Below the pieces are notes generated by a model, which was not told where the DNA came from, made no database searches, and worked only from the letters and a program-made list of their open reading frames with translations. DNA of 64,000 nucleotides from positions 1 to 64,000 of the forward strand of contig JAYUKX010000017.1 of assembly GCA_043764095.1 (NCBI GenBank), read 5' to 3'. This DNA is from M3007 sp043764095 (lineage in GTDB: Bacteria; Bacteroidota; Bacteroidia; Chitinophagales; Saprospiraceae). The position numbers and the translations under genes were made by a program. This document shows, one piece after another, positions 16,729 through 25,381 of the stretch (the first letter of the stretch is position 1; the number at the start of each line of letters is the position of its first letter).

Positions 16729-19296
16729 ATGCAATTCAAATTATTTGCACTTATAAACCTTTGCCTCCTACCCTTTTTTGCCATAGCACAAAGTGATAGC
16801 ATTTTGCCCGTTGTGCAGTACGAAAAACCCGTAGAGTATGAAATTGGGGGTATCCGTGTACTCGGTGCTGGTTATGCCGACCCTAATGCGCTGATTTCTT
16901 TGTCGGGCTTGAAAGTTGGGCAAAAAATTCGTATCCCCGGGCAGCAAATTACCAAAGCCATCCAAACGCTTTGGAACCTGAAACTGTTTACAGATGTAGA
17001 AGTTGTACGCGAACGCACACAAGGTAATCTTGTATTTCTTGAAATTAAAGTAAAAGAATTGCCGCGTTATATGCGCCACGCCTTCAAAGGGGTGAAAAAA
17101 AATAAGCACGACGACCTGAACGATGTAGTCAATAAATACATCCAAAAAGGCGCTATTTTGACAGATAATAATAAGTCTTCCTTAAAATACGCGATGGAAA
17201 ACTTTTTTATTGACAAAGGGTATCGCAATGCACAGGTTACGATAAAATCTTTCCCCGATGAACGCAGCACCAATGGTGTTCGCCTCGAATTTATTATCGA
17301 CCGTGGCAAAAGGGTAAAGATCAAAGACATCACTTTTGCGGGTAATGAGCATGTAAAAGCACGGGTTTTGCGGAAAAAAATGAAAAAAACGACCCGTACA
17401 CGTAAGTTTTTTAAAAAATCGAAACTGGTACGTAAGGAGTACGACGAAGATAAAGAGAAACTCGAAACCTATTATAACAACCTTGGTTTCCGTGATGCTC
17501 GTGTGATAAAAGATAGTATTTGGCGCGACCCAAAAGGTAAGATTCGTATCCACCTAACTTTGGAGGAAGGTCACCGTTATTTTTTCCGCAATATTGCGTG
17601 GAAAGGTAATACCATTTACGAAACGAAGTATTTGAACCAAGTTCTTGGGATCAAAAAAGGCGATGTATTTAACCAAGAATTGCTCAGTAATAGGCTTTCA
17701 TTTAGCCAAGATGGGCGCGATATTTCTTCTTTGTACCTCGATAATGGTTACTTGTTTTTCCGCGTCGATCCAGTAGAAACCGCCATTGAAAATGATTCTA
17801 TTGACCTCGAAATGCGTATGTACGAAGGTCCACAAGCTACCATTGATCGTGTCATCATCAAGGGTAACGACCGTACCAACGAACACGTGATACGCCGCGA
17901 ATTATATACCCGCCCTGGCGATAAATTTAGCCGTTCAGATATCATTCGCTCACAACGCGAGATCATCAACCTTGGCTATTTTAACCAAGAAAACCTCGGT
18001 ATCAATACTCCTGTAAACCCAGAGCGCGGTACTGTGGATATTGAATACACGGTAGAGGAAAAGCCATCCGACCAATTGGAACTTTCGGCGGGTTACCAGC
18101 CTGCTGTGGCTGGTTTTAGTAATCGAGGTAATATCATTGGTACACTTGGGGTAACTTTTAATAATTTCTCGGCACGCAATATTAAAAACAAAGAAACTTG
18201 GAATCCACTACCACAAGGCGATGGCCAACGGTTTAGTTTGCGCGGCCAATCGGCTGGTGAGCGTTTCCAATCTTATAACGTATCTTTCACAGAGCCTTGG
18301 TTGGGAGGCAAACGCCCTAATTCCTTGACTTTGGCTGGTTTTTACAACCGCTATTCCAATGGTTTTGGTAGTGGAGCGGGCAAGTTGGACATTATTCAAG
18401 GTACTGTTGGCTACGGTACACGTTTGAAATTCCCAGATGACAACTTTGTATTCCGTGCAGATGTGGACATTCAAACCTTAAAACTCAACGGGTTTCCTGG
18501 TTTTACAGATGATAGAGGCAATAGCGTAAGTGATGGTATCTACCATAACTATAACCTTGGTCTTACCATCGCGCGCAACAGCGTAAATGACCCGATTTTC
18601 CCAAAAAGTGGCTCTACTATTTCTTTGAAAACGCAGATGACGCCACCGTATTCCATATTTAATAGAAAACCCTCAACGTATTATGATACCACCAGTATCC
18701 GTAATTTGTACCGTTATGTAGAGTATATTAAATGGCGTTTCGATGCCGAATGGTACACGCCAGTAGTAGGTAAATTTGTATTAAAAACCTCTACTAAAAT
18801 TGGTTTATTGGGCAAATGGAACAAAAATGCGCCATTGAGTCCATTCGAGCGTTTCCAGGTAGGCGGCGACGGATTGAACAACCAAAACTTCGGTTTTAAT
18901 GGTCAAGAAATCATCAGTGCGCGTGGATATGAAGCACAAAACGAATCGGGTAAAGTAAACGGTATCATGTCGGAAGTAGGTAATGGACGTGTAGGCGCAG
19001 GTGTATTTAGTAAATATACCGTAGAACTACGTTACCCCATTTCACTCAACCCACAAAGTACCATTTTTGTCACCGCTTGGGCACAAGGCACCAATGCTTG
19101 GCAAAGTCTTAAGCAATACAATCCATTTGATGTACGCAGGGCAGCAGGCTTAGGTTTGCGCGTGTTCCTGCCTATGTTTGGTACGCTTGGTTTCGATTAT
19201 GGTTTTGGTTTTGATCGCCCGGATTTGGTGGGTAAAAAAGCGAAATTGAAAGATTACGGCAACTTTAACATTGTTTTGGGATTTGAACCGGATTAG
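16729..19296 (+). CDS. bamA: outer-membrane protein assembly factor BamA
   Basis: An 855-residue Omp85 protein. The ATG at 16729 gives the signal MQFKLFALINLCLLPFFAIA; the longer frame begins at an upstream TTG. About five POTRA domains occupy roughly residues 40-440 (EIGGIRVLGAGYADPNALI, KDITFAGNEHVKARVL, IDRVIIKGNDRTNEHVIRRE). The C-terminal 16-strand barrel follows with the conserved SFTEPWLGGKRP and the VGGDGL / RGYE motifs around the L6 loop. An insertion of Lys/Arg-rich sequence (RKKMKKTTRTRKFFKKSKLV) within the POTRA region is a feature seen in Bacteroidota BamA. It folds and inserts beta-barrel proteins into the outer membrane. Upstream chaperone genes form a consistent biogenesis cluster. 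Confidence 0.94.
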   Translation: MQFKLFALINLCLLPFFAIAQSDSILPVVQYEKPVEYEIGGIRVLGAGYADPNALISLSGLKVGQKIRIPGQQITKAIQTLWNLKLFTDVEVVRERTQGNLVFLEIKVKELPRYMRHAFKGVKKNKHDDLNDVVNKYIQKGAILTDNNKSSLKYAMENFFIDKGYRNAQVTIKSFPDERSTNGVRLEFIIDRGKRVKIKDITFAGNEHVKARVLRKKMKKTTRTRKFFKKSKLVRKEYDEDKEKLETYYNNLGFRDARVIKDSIWRDPKGKIRIHLTLEEGHRYFFRNIAWKGNTIYETKYLNQVLGIKKGDVFNQELLSNRLSFSQDGRDISSLYLDNGYLFFRVDPVETAIENDSIDLEMRMYEGPQATIDRVIIKGNDRTNEHVIRRELYTRPGDKFSRSDIIRSQREIINLGYFNQENLGINTPVNPERGTVDIEYTVEEKPSDQLELSAGYQPAVAGFSNRGNIIGTLGVTFNNFSARNIKNKETWNPLPQGDGQRFSLRGQSAGERFQSYNVSFTEPWLGGKRPNSLTLAGFYNRYSNGFGSGAGKLDIIQGTVGYGTRLKFPDDNFVFRADVDIQTLKLNGFPGFTDDRGNSVSDGIYHNYNLGLTIARNSVNDPIFPKSGSTISLKTQMTPPYSIFNRKPSTYYDTTSIRNLYRYVEYIKWRFDAEWYTPVVGKFVLKTSTKIGLLGKWNKNAPLSPFERFQVGGDGLNNQNFGFNGQEIISARGYEAQNESGKVNGIMSEVGNGRVGAGVFSKYTVELRYPISLNPQSTIFVTAWAQGTNAWQSLKQYNPFDVRRAAGLGLRVFLPMFGTLGFDYGFGFDRPDLVGKKAKLKDYGNFNIVLGFEPD

Positions 19297-19304
19297 AATA
19301 ACCC

Positions 19305-20399
19305 ATGGGGAAATACATTATCGCTAGTTTACCCCTCCAAATGCTGCTTTCTTGGCAACTTTGGTGGCCCTATGGACGCACATTTCCCACACTGCCATTG
19401 GTAGAATTCTTAGGCGTTGTGCCGGATGCAGTAAGCTGGGTATTGTCAACGATTTTGTTTTTTTCTTGTTTATTATATGCAATGGGCAGATGGACCGCAC
19501 GGGTCTTTCTGCCCGTTGTGCTTTTGGTGGTGGCTGTATTGTGTATCTTGGATTTGAATCGCTTGCAGGTTTGGATCTGGATGTGGTACTGTTTGTGGAT
19601 CGTAGAATGGTTGGATTTAAGCCACAATAAGGCATCGCGGTTTCAGTGCTGGGTGATTGCTGGTATTTATGTCTGGAGCGGTTTTAACAAATTAACACCT
19701 TGGTTCTCCGTCAATTTCGACTGGTTTTGTGAAGTATTCCAATGGACGAAACCATTATCGGGCAATACGGTGCTTTGTTACAGTACAGGCATATTTGAAA
19801 TGCTCATCGGTGTTTTTTTACTTTGGCCAACTACCCGCACCGCGGGCAAATGGATGGCTACTGTATTACACCTATATATCTTATTGGTATTGAGCCCTTT
19901 AGGGCACGATTGGAACCCTGTCGTATGGCCTTGGAACGTGGCCATGATTGGTTTGGTTTGGTACTATTTTCAAGATAAATCAGCCGTAAAATGGCCTGTT
20001 TCCCCAGCATATTCCGTGTTGGCTGTATTGGTTTGGGTGATGCCTATTTTGAATATTTGGTATTATTGGCCAGAGAGTATGTCTTGGAAAATGTATGCGA
20101 ATACCCAACGCGAAGCCGTTATTATTGCACAAAAAAGCATACTTTCTACGCCTACCCGATGGCCGTGGGAAACCGCCTCAGATGGCCAAAACCGTTTGTT
20201 GGTGGACGATTGGGGCTATCGAGAATTGCAAGTACCGCCGTTTAGCAGCAGGCGCAATTTTGTAAATGCAATGCAATATGTAAAAGAGATAACAGGCGAT
20301 TCAACCCTTCAAATGGAGATATTGACCGTAGAACGATGGGACGATAAGGCAAAAGGGACATTGGAGGTAGTAACCACTAATCAGACCGAATCCAAATAA
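19305..20399 (+). CDS. polytopic membrane protein of unknown function
   Basis: I do not recognise this 364-residue protein with confidence. It has about eight to nine strongly hydrophobic, Trp-rich helices in the first 260 residues, a VWSGFNKL motif between helices and a soluble C-terminal segment of ~90 residues. The arrangement recalls DoxX/HTTM-like membrane proteins, but the defining motifs are not clear. Its ATG is 8 bases after the bamA stop, so translation is probably coupled to bamA. An outer-membrane role would be a guess from position. Confidence 0.72.
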   Translation: MGKYIIASLPLQMLLSWQLWWPYGRTFPTLPLVEFLGVVPDAVSWVLSTILFFSCLLYAMGRWTARVFLPVVLLVVAVLCILDLNRLQVWIWMWYCLWIVEWLDLSHNKASRFQCWVIAGIYVWSGFNKLTPWFSVNFDWFCEVFQWTKPLSGNTVLCYSTGIFEMLIGVFLLWPTTRTAGKWMATVLHLYILLVLSPLGHDWNPVVWPWNVAMIGLVWYYFQDKSAVKWPVSPAYSVLAVLVWVMPILNIWYYWPESMSWKMYANTQREAVIIAQKSILSTPTRWPWETASDGQNRLLVDDWGYRELQVPPFSSRRNFVNAMQYVKEITGDSTLQMEILTVERWDDKAKGTLEVVTTNQTESK

Positions 20400-20472
20400 T
20401 AAAACGCTGTAAACCTTTTAAGATAGAACAAGTTTTACTGACACGTTAAAACTGTACACACCTCCATAATAT

Positions 20473-22719
20473 ATGCACTCCCAACGCAATTTATTGCTCG
20501 GCATTTACGCCATACTCACGGTTTTGAGTATTTTCTTCCTGTTTCGTTTGAAATTCACCTTTGATTTTGAACAGTTTTTCCCAAAAGGAGACCCCGATTG
20601 GGAGTTTTTTAAAGAATTTATCAAGGATTTTGAGAACGACGATAATTTCCTTTTGGTCGCTGTTGAACGCAAAGATGGTATTTTTGATAGTACTTTTTTG
20701 GCACAATTCCACGATTTTACCCTCAAAGCCAGCGAATTGCCGCATGTCACTTCGGCTACATCGTTGACCGAATTGAAATATCCGCTAAAAACACCATTTG
20801 GTATCACGGCTGTGCCTATCATACACATTGATGCGCCGGAGTTTTATAAAACTGACCGCGAACAGGTGTTACAAGACCGCCGTTTTGTCAATAACCTGAT
20901 CTCCGAAGATGCCACTTCGATCGTGGTTTTCCTCAAAACCGTGAATAAAAACACCCAAGAACAAGCCGAGGAATTGATGGAACAACTCAATGCCTTAAAG
21001 GTACAATACCCCTTTGAGGGCGTTCATATCCTTGGGCGCGCATGTTTCCAAAAAGAACTGGTTTGGATGCAACGGCGCGAAGTAACGGTTTCTACGGTGA
21101 TTGCGGCATTACTCACGGCGGCTATATTCTTCTTTATTTTCCGCCGCTGGAAAACAGTATTTATCTCCATGACCGGTATTGGACTGGCGTTGCTGTTTTT
21201 TGTGGGGCTGCTCAGTGCTTTTGGCCGCGAATTGAATGTATTGGCCGCCTTGTATCCTGTTTTGATCTGTATCGTAGGCGTGGCCGATACCATACATATC
21301 ACCTCCAAGTACCTCGACGAAATGGGCAAAGGACTGGCACCGTACGATGCCATTCGTATCACGATGAAAGAAATAGGACTGGCCACTTTTATTACCTGTG
21401 TCACTACTGCGATTGGTTTTGCATCCTTGGTGACCAACCGCAACGAACCCATTCAGGACTTTGGAATAAATGCGGCGATAGGCGTGATTACGGCGTTTTT
21501 TGTGATATACGGTTGGTTATGGGCCATATTACCGCGATTTAAGAGTGAAGATTTAATAAAACCCTCCAAAGAATATGAATTTTGGGATCGTTTTATGGCC
21601 GCGACTTACGTGTTTACCAAAAATAAAAAATCTTTAATTCTTTGGGTTTCTTTGGGTTTAGGTATCGCTTGTTTGGTGGGCATTTCAAAAATAAATACCA
21701 ATTACCGCTTAAAATCCAACCTGCCACGCGGGGAAAAAATTACCGAAGATTTTTTGTTTTTTGAAAAGAAATTTTCGGGATTCCGTCCTGTAGAATTTGC
21801 TGTTTTTGCCCAAAATGGCCGCGATGCCGACGATTTTGAAGTGCTGCAACAGATGGACAAATTGGAACAACACCTGCGCACTTACCCACCCATCAAGACC
21901 ATTGTTTCGGTGAATGATATTTACCGAAGCCTCCATGCCATGAACTATGGCAACCGCGCCGCCGAATACCGACTGCCCGATAGCATACAAGAGTACGAAG
22001 GTTACAAACGCTTGGCCGAAAAAGCGCCCAGTTCCGCAGCAGAAGTACTCCTCAGTAAAGACCACAAAAAAGCACGGATAGCAGTCAGGATGCTCGATGT
22101 AGGCCGCGACACCGTGGTGATGTACCAAAAACAAATGGAAAACTGGTGGAAAGCCAATACCGATTCCTCGATTGTCAAGTTTAAAATTACGGGAACAGGG
22201 CTTGTCCTCGATAAAAATTCCATGTATATTCGCGATAATATGCTACAAGGTTTGATACCTTCTATCCTGATTGTGGCCTTAATTATGGCGTTTTTATTTA
22301 TGGATTGGCGTATGGTACTCATTTTTACCATCCCCAATGTATTCCCACTTTTATTTACCGCTGCCATTATTGGCTTCCTGAATATTCCGCTGGAAGCAGG
22401 TATTGCTACGGTTTTCAGTATTGTATTTGGTATCGCCACCGATGACACGATCCACTTTTTGAGCGCGTTTAGGATATATCGAAGGAAAGGGCTACTGGTA
22501 GAAGCCGCGTTAGAACAAACGATGGCCGAAACCGGAAAAGCCATGTGTCTGAGTAGTATTATATTATTCTTTAGTTTTTTAGTACTTTTGTTCTCTATTC
22601 ATCCGCCGTCTGTGGTGGTGGGTATATTGGTTAGTGTAACATTAGTAGGTGCTGTATTTTGCGATCTGTTGCTAGTACCTATTATGGTGCGCTGGCTCAT
22701 TCGCGACAGTAAAGCATAA
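20473..22719 (+). CDS. RND-superfamily (MMPL/patched-like) transporter
   Basis: A 748-residue polytopic exporter with two six-helix halves: helix 1, a large periplasmic loop, five helices, then the same again after residue ~390. Helix 4 of each half carries the acidic proton-relay motif: GVADTIHITSKYLDE in the first and GIATDDTIHFLSAF in the second. Substrates of related proteins include lipids, hopanoids and drugs; nothing here identifies one. It lacks the membrane-fusion and TolC partners expected for a tripartite pump. It follows the unknown membrane protein by 73 bases and precedes the MOSC gene by 7. Confidence 0.9.
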   Translation: MHSQRNLLLGIYAILTVLSIFFLFRLKFTFDFEQFFPKGDPDWEFFKEFIKDFENDDNFLLVAVERKDGIFDSTFLAQFHDFTLKASELPHVTSATSLTELKYPLKTPFGITAVPIIHIDAPEFYKTDREQVLQDRRFVNNLISEDATSIVVFLKTVNKNTQEQAEELMEQLNALKVQYPFEGVHILGRACFQKELVWMQRREVTVSTVIAALLTAAIFFFIFRRWKTVFISMTGIGLALLFFVGLLSAFGRELNVLAALYPVLICIVGVADTIHITSKYLDEMGKGLAPYDAIRITMKEIGLATFITCVTTAIGFASLVTNRNEPIQDFGINAAIGVITAFFVIYGWLWAILPRFKSEDLIKPSKEYEFWDRFMAATYVFTKNKKSLILWVSLGLGIACLVGISKINTNYRLKSNLPRGEKITEDFLFFEKKFSGFRPVEFAVFAQNGRDADDFEVLQQMDKLEQHLRTYPPIKTIVSVNDIYRSLHAMNYGNRAAEYRLPDSIQEYEGYKRLAEKAPSSAAEVLLSKDHKKARIAVRMLDVGRDTVVMYQKQMENWWKANTDSSIVKFKITGTGLVLDKNSMYIRDNMLQGLIPSILIVALIMAFLFMDWRMVLIFTIPNVFPLLFTAAIIGFLNIPLEAGIATVFSIVFGIATDDTIHFLSAFRIYRRKGLLVEAALEQTMAETGKAMCLSSIILFFSFLVLLFSIHPPSVVVGILVSVTLVGAVFCDLLLVPIMVRWLIRDSKA

Positions 22720-22726
22720 TTAAAAA

Positions 22727-23539
22727 ATGAAATTAGAACTCACCGACATCTATATTTATCCCGTAAAATCTTTAGCGGGTATTCGGCTCAACGAGTCAAA
22801 AGTGGAACTACGGGGCTTGCAATACGACCGCCGTTGGATGATTACCGATCTCTCAGGGCAATTTATTACCCAACGCGAAATACCCGCGTTAGCGCAAATT
22901 GGTACTTTAATTGAACCACCGTATTTAGTGTTATTTGACCGGAATGCACCCAACGACCGTTATGCAATTCCTTTGTTATCAAGTGATTATACGGATAGCG
23001 AAATTGACGTGACCGTCTGGGACGATGATGTAGTAGCCACCATGGTAGGCGATGAAGCAGATGAGTGGCTTTCAGAAAAACTAGACCAACCCGTGCATTT
23101 AGTGGCCATGCCCGCTGCGGCCCAGCGCATTGCCGATCCGCGTTTTGCGCCCGAAGGCCAATATGTAAGTTTTGCCGATGGATTTCCTTTTTTGCTTATT
23201 AGTACTGCTTCTTTGGATGATTTGAACAGTCGTTTGGCGCAACCTGTACCGATGAATCGTTTTCGCCCCAACCTCGTGTTTTCGGGTGCTGCGGCTTATG
23301 ATGAGGACAGTTTTGGGCATTTTAAAATTGGTGAACAACATTTTCAAGGCGTAAAGCCCTGTGGTCGCTGCATGATAACCACCATTGACCAAAAAACAGC
23401 TGCAAAAGGCGCAGAACCACTCAAAACACTCTCTACTTATCGGATGGAAGGCAAAAAAATCCTCTTTGGCCAAAATGTAATTTGGACGGGAAGTGAGGAA
23501 GGTATTATTCGGGTTGGGGAGGAAATTGTGTTGTTGTAA
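22727..23539 (+). CDS. MOSC domain protein (YcbX/mARC-like)
   Basis: A 270-residue protein with an N-terminal MOSC beta-barrel domain (IYIYPVKSLAGI, GLQYDRRWMITDL) and a C-terminal MOSC domain (PMNRFRPNLVFSG, KPCGRCMITTID). The Cys in CGRC is the position that ligates molybdenum in mARC and YcbX. The C-terminal [2Fe-2S] ferredoxin domain of YcbX is absent. It is likely a molybdenum-cofactor enzyme reducing N-hydroxylated compounds, or a sulfur carrier; the substrate is unknown. It begins seven bases after the RND gene, implying co-transcription. Confidence 0.92.
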   Translation: MKLELTDIYIYPVKSLAGIRLNESKVELRGLQYDRRWMITDLSGQFITQREIPALAQIGTLIEPPYLVLFDRNAPNDRYAIPLLSSDYTDSEIDVTVWDDDVVATMVGDEADEWLSEKLDQPVHLVAMPAAAQRIADPRFAPEGQYVSFADGFPFLLISTASLDDLNSRLAQPVPMNRFRPNLVFSGAAAYDEDSFGHFKIGEQHFQGVKPCGRCMITTIDQKTAAKGAEPLKTLSTYRMEGKKILFGQNVIWTGSEEGIIRVGEEIVLL

Positions 23540-23574
23540 GGAACTTCATAATAAGTACTTTTCTGCAATTAATC

Positions 23575-24396
23575 ATGTCCAAATACTTATATATCTTACT
23601 TATGAAAAACAACTATATTCTAGCGCTTTATTATTGGTTAATTTCTACAATATTGGCGAATAAACCAGCCCGCCGTTTATCCAACAATCTACTTTTGTTA
23701 AGTGATCATCTGGCCATGTTTATTAAAAAAGATAAAAACCATAAAAACCATAAAAAATGGACACTTAATGGATCTGAAATAAAGGAAGTAGGTAAGTCAC
23801 TACTATTTTTAGGCGTAACGCTCTGTTTTATGTGCCTGAACGCCTGTCAAAAAACAAACCCTACCCCTACCCTACCGTATGTCGAGCCGCCTATACATAT
23901 TAATTACTGGGATACGCTCCCTGCTATAACCCAAGAAGGCTGGAATACTATTGGCTGCAAGGTAAATGGTAAAGTATGGGTACCACTTGGCGCTCCATTT
24001 GGAAACCCTAACTATTCCAGCACCTTTGACGAATCCAAAGGGCTTGGTTATGGTGAAATTAATGCCAAAATCAAATTAATTAATCCCAACGGGAAACTGA
24101 CAATTAGTTTTTCACCTTCTTATTTTTTGCCAAACCAATTTGCGACTAACTCAAATTTTAATGAGCCATTTACTACAGTTGTAAAATATGTTGATCAATA
24201 TTCTTATTATGCAGATACATCTTCATTAGGCAACAGTAACTTTTTGAAAATTACTCATATTGATACTGCTAGAAACTTTGTAGCGGGCTTCTTTCAGTTT
24301 ACCCTTTACCGGGGTCAAAATTACAAGATCACGAACCGCTCGGATTCAATAGTCTTCACCGATGGTCGTTTTGATCTTCGTTATGTTCCAGAGTAA
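23575..24396 (+). CDS. DUF6252-like exported lipoprotein, start uncertain
   Basis: The open frame encodes up to 273 residues. A lipoprotein signal (SLLFLGVTLCFMCLNAC) lies at about residues 79-95, far from the first ATG. The true start is therefore probably internal: ATG at 23716 leaves a long basic lead (KKDKNHKNHKK), and no better ATG is in frame. The mature part opens with GWNTIGCKVNGKVWVP, which I associate with DUF6252 proteins of Bacteroidota, followed by beta-rich sequence. Function is unknown. The region 23735-23757 repeats CATAAAAAC and may have disturbed the original N-terminus. Confidence 0.65.
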   Translation: MSKYLYILLMKNNYILALYYWLISTILANKPARRLSNNLLLLSDHLAMFIKKDKNHKNHKKWTLNGSEIKEVGKSLLFLGVTLCFMCLNACQKTNPTPTLPYVEPPIHINYWDTLPAITQEGWNTIGCKVNGKVWVPLGAPFGNPNYSSTFDESKGLGYGEINAKIKLINPNGKLTISFSPSYFLPNQFATNSNFNEPFTTVVKYVDQYSYYADTSSLGNSNFLKITHIDTARNFVAGFFQFTLYRGQNYKITNRSDSIVFTDGRFDLRYVPE

Positions 24397-24435
24397 AAAA
24401 GTAATATAAACAACCCGCCAAAAGTACCTTTAGTC

Positions 24436-24468
24436 CATTGTCAGGCAACGACCCCCATCCCGACAATG
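24436..24468. repeat. degenerate REP-like palindrome
   Basis: CATTGTC (24436-24442) pairs with GACAATG (24462-24468). The TTGTC-GG...CCCGACAA pattern matches the two better palindromes at 37450 and 37584. It lies between two convergent genes. Confidence 0.55.
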
Positions 24469-24512
24469 AACTAATTTTGCAGTTAAGCCACTTGAACTGA
24501 AAGCATATCTCC

Positions 24513-25157
24513 TCACCCAGCAAGCGCCATTTGCCGCGCCCCCTTAGGCTCAATCGACTCAAACCTGTACCCGCGTCCAGCGAAATGCTCCAATATACGC
24601 GGTAAAATATACTGCAATTTGGCGGCTGCCTTTATACTATCGTGCATCACAACGATAGAGCCACGCTTTGCATTTTCGGTCACATTCAATAGACATTGCT
24701 CGGGCGATAGATCCGGATCAAAATCGCCACTTAACACATCCCACATTACAATACGGTAGTGACGCTCCAAAAACATGCGTTGTGCAGGGGTGATTCGGCC
24801 ATACGGTGGGCGGAAAAGCGGACTTTTGACCAATTGGGCGCAATGACGAATATTATGGTAATACGGTAAATTTTCCGTTTCCCACCCATTTACATGGCTA
24901 TATGTATGGTTACCTGTGGTATGTCCTTCGGCAAGGATACGCGCATATAAATCTGGAAAACGCTCTACATTTTCACCTACACAAAAAAACGTGGCGTGCG
25001 CCTGATAAGCAGCCAACGTATCGAGTACCCATGGTGTGATTTCGGGAATAGGGCCATCATCAAAAGTAAGATGGAGCACTTTCTCTGCGGTATTGATCTT
25101 CCAAGTGTAGGCAGGCATGAGTGCCTGGAGTAGTTTAGGTGTTTTTACAAGATACAT
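24513..25157 (-). CDS. polysaccharide deacetylase family protein (NodB domain)
   Basis: A 214-residue carbohydrate esterase 4 protein starting at the ATG at 25157. The open frame extends 31 residues further, but that part lies in promoter-like DNA. Family motifs are present in order: TFDDGP (catalytic base and metal Asp), GNHTYSH (two metal His), RPPYG, and a C-terminal VVMHDS. It removes acetyl groups from N-acetylated sugars such as peptidoglycan or chitin-type polymers. No signal peptide is evident, which is common for short Bacteroidota members. It is divergent from gltX. Confidence 0.9.
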   Translation of the reverse strand: MYLVKTPKLLQALMPAYTWKINTAEKVLHLTFDDGPIPEITPWVLDTLAAYQAHATFFCVGENVERFPDLYARILAEGHTTGNHTYSHVNGWETENLPYYHNIRHCAQLVKSPLFRPPYGRITPAQRMFLERHYRIVMWDVLSGDFDPDLSPEQCLLNVTENAKRGSIVVMHDSIKAAAKLQYILPRILEHFAGRGYRFESIEPKGARQMALAG

Positions 25158-25161
25158 AATT

Positions 25162-25191
25162 TTTGATTTTGGAAATAAAATGCTACTTTTG
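25162..25191 (+). promoter_or_regulatory. promoter for gltX (TTTG-N18-TACTTTTG)
   Basis: TTTG at 25162-25165 and TACTTTTG at 25184-25191 are 18 bases apart, matching the Bacteroidota -33/-7 consensus on the plus strand. It would give gltX a leader of nearly 190 bases. That leader contains a 12-codon frame (ATG at 25224) and a second TTTGCGCTCTTT copy near 25306. Confidence 0.6.
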
Positions 25192-25381
25192 CGCTCTTTT
25201 AGGAACGAGTAACGTAGAATTTCGATGAAAATGCTACAAAACGGGTTCATCTCTTCAAAATGAGTTCTTTATTGATATGAATTTTTAAAGTACTCATCTT
25301 GTTTGCGCTCTTTAAAAGACCGTCAACACCGTACTAAGGGTTGGTTTTTATTTCAGAATAAATTGTTAAATAATTGATAAC

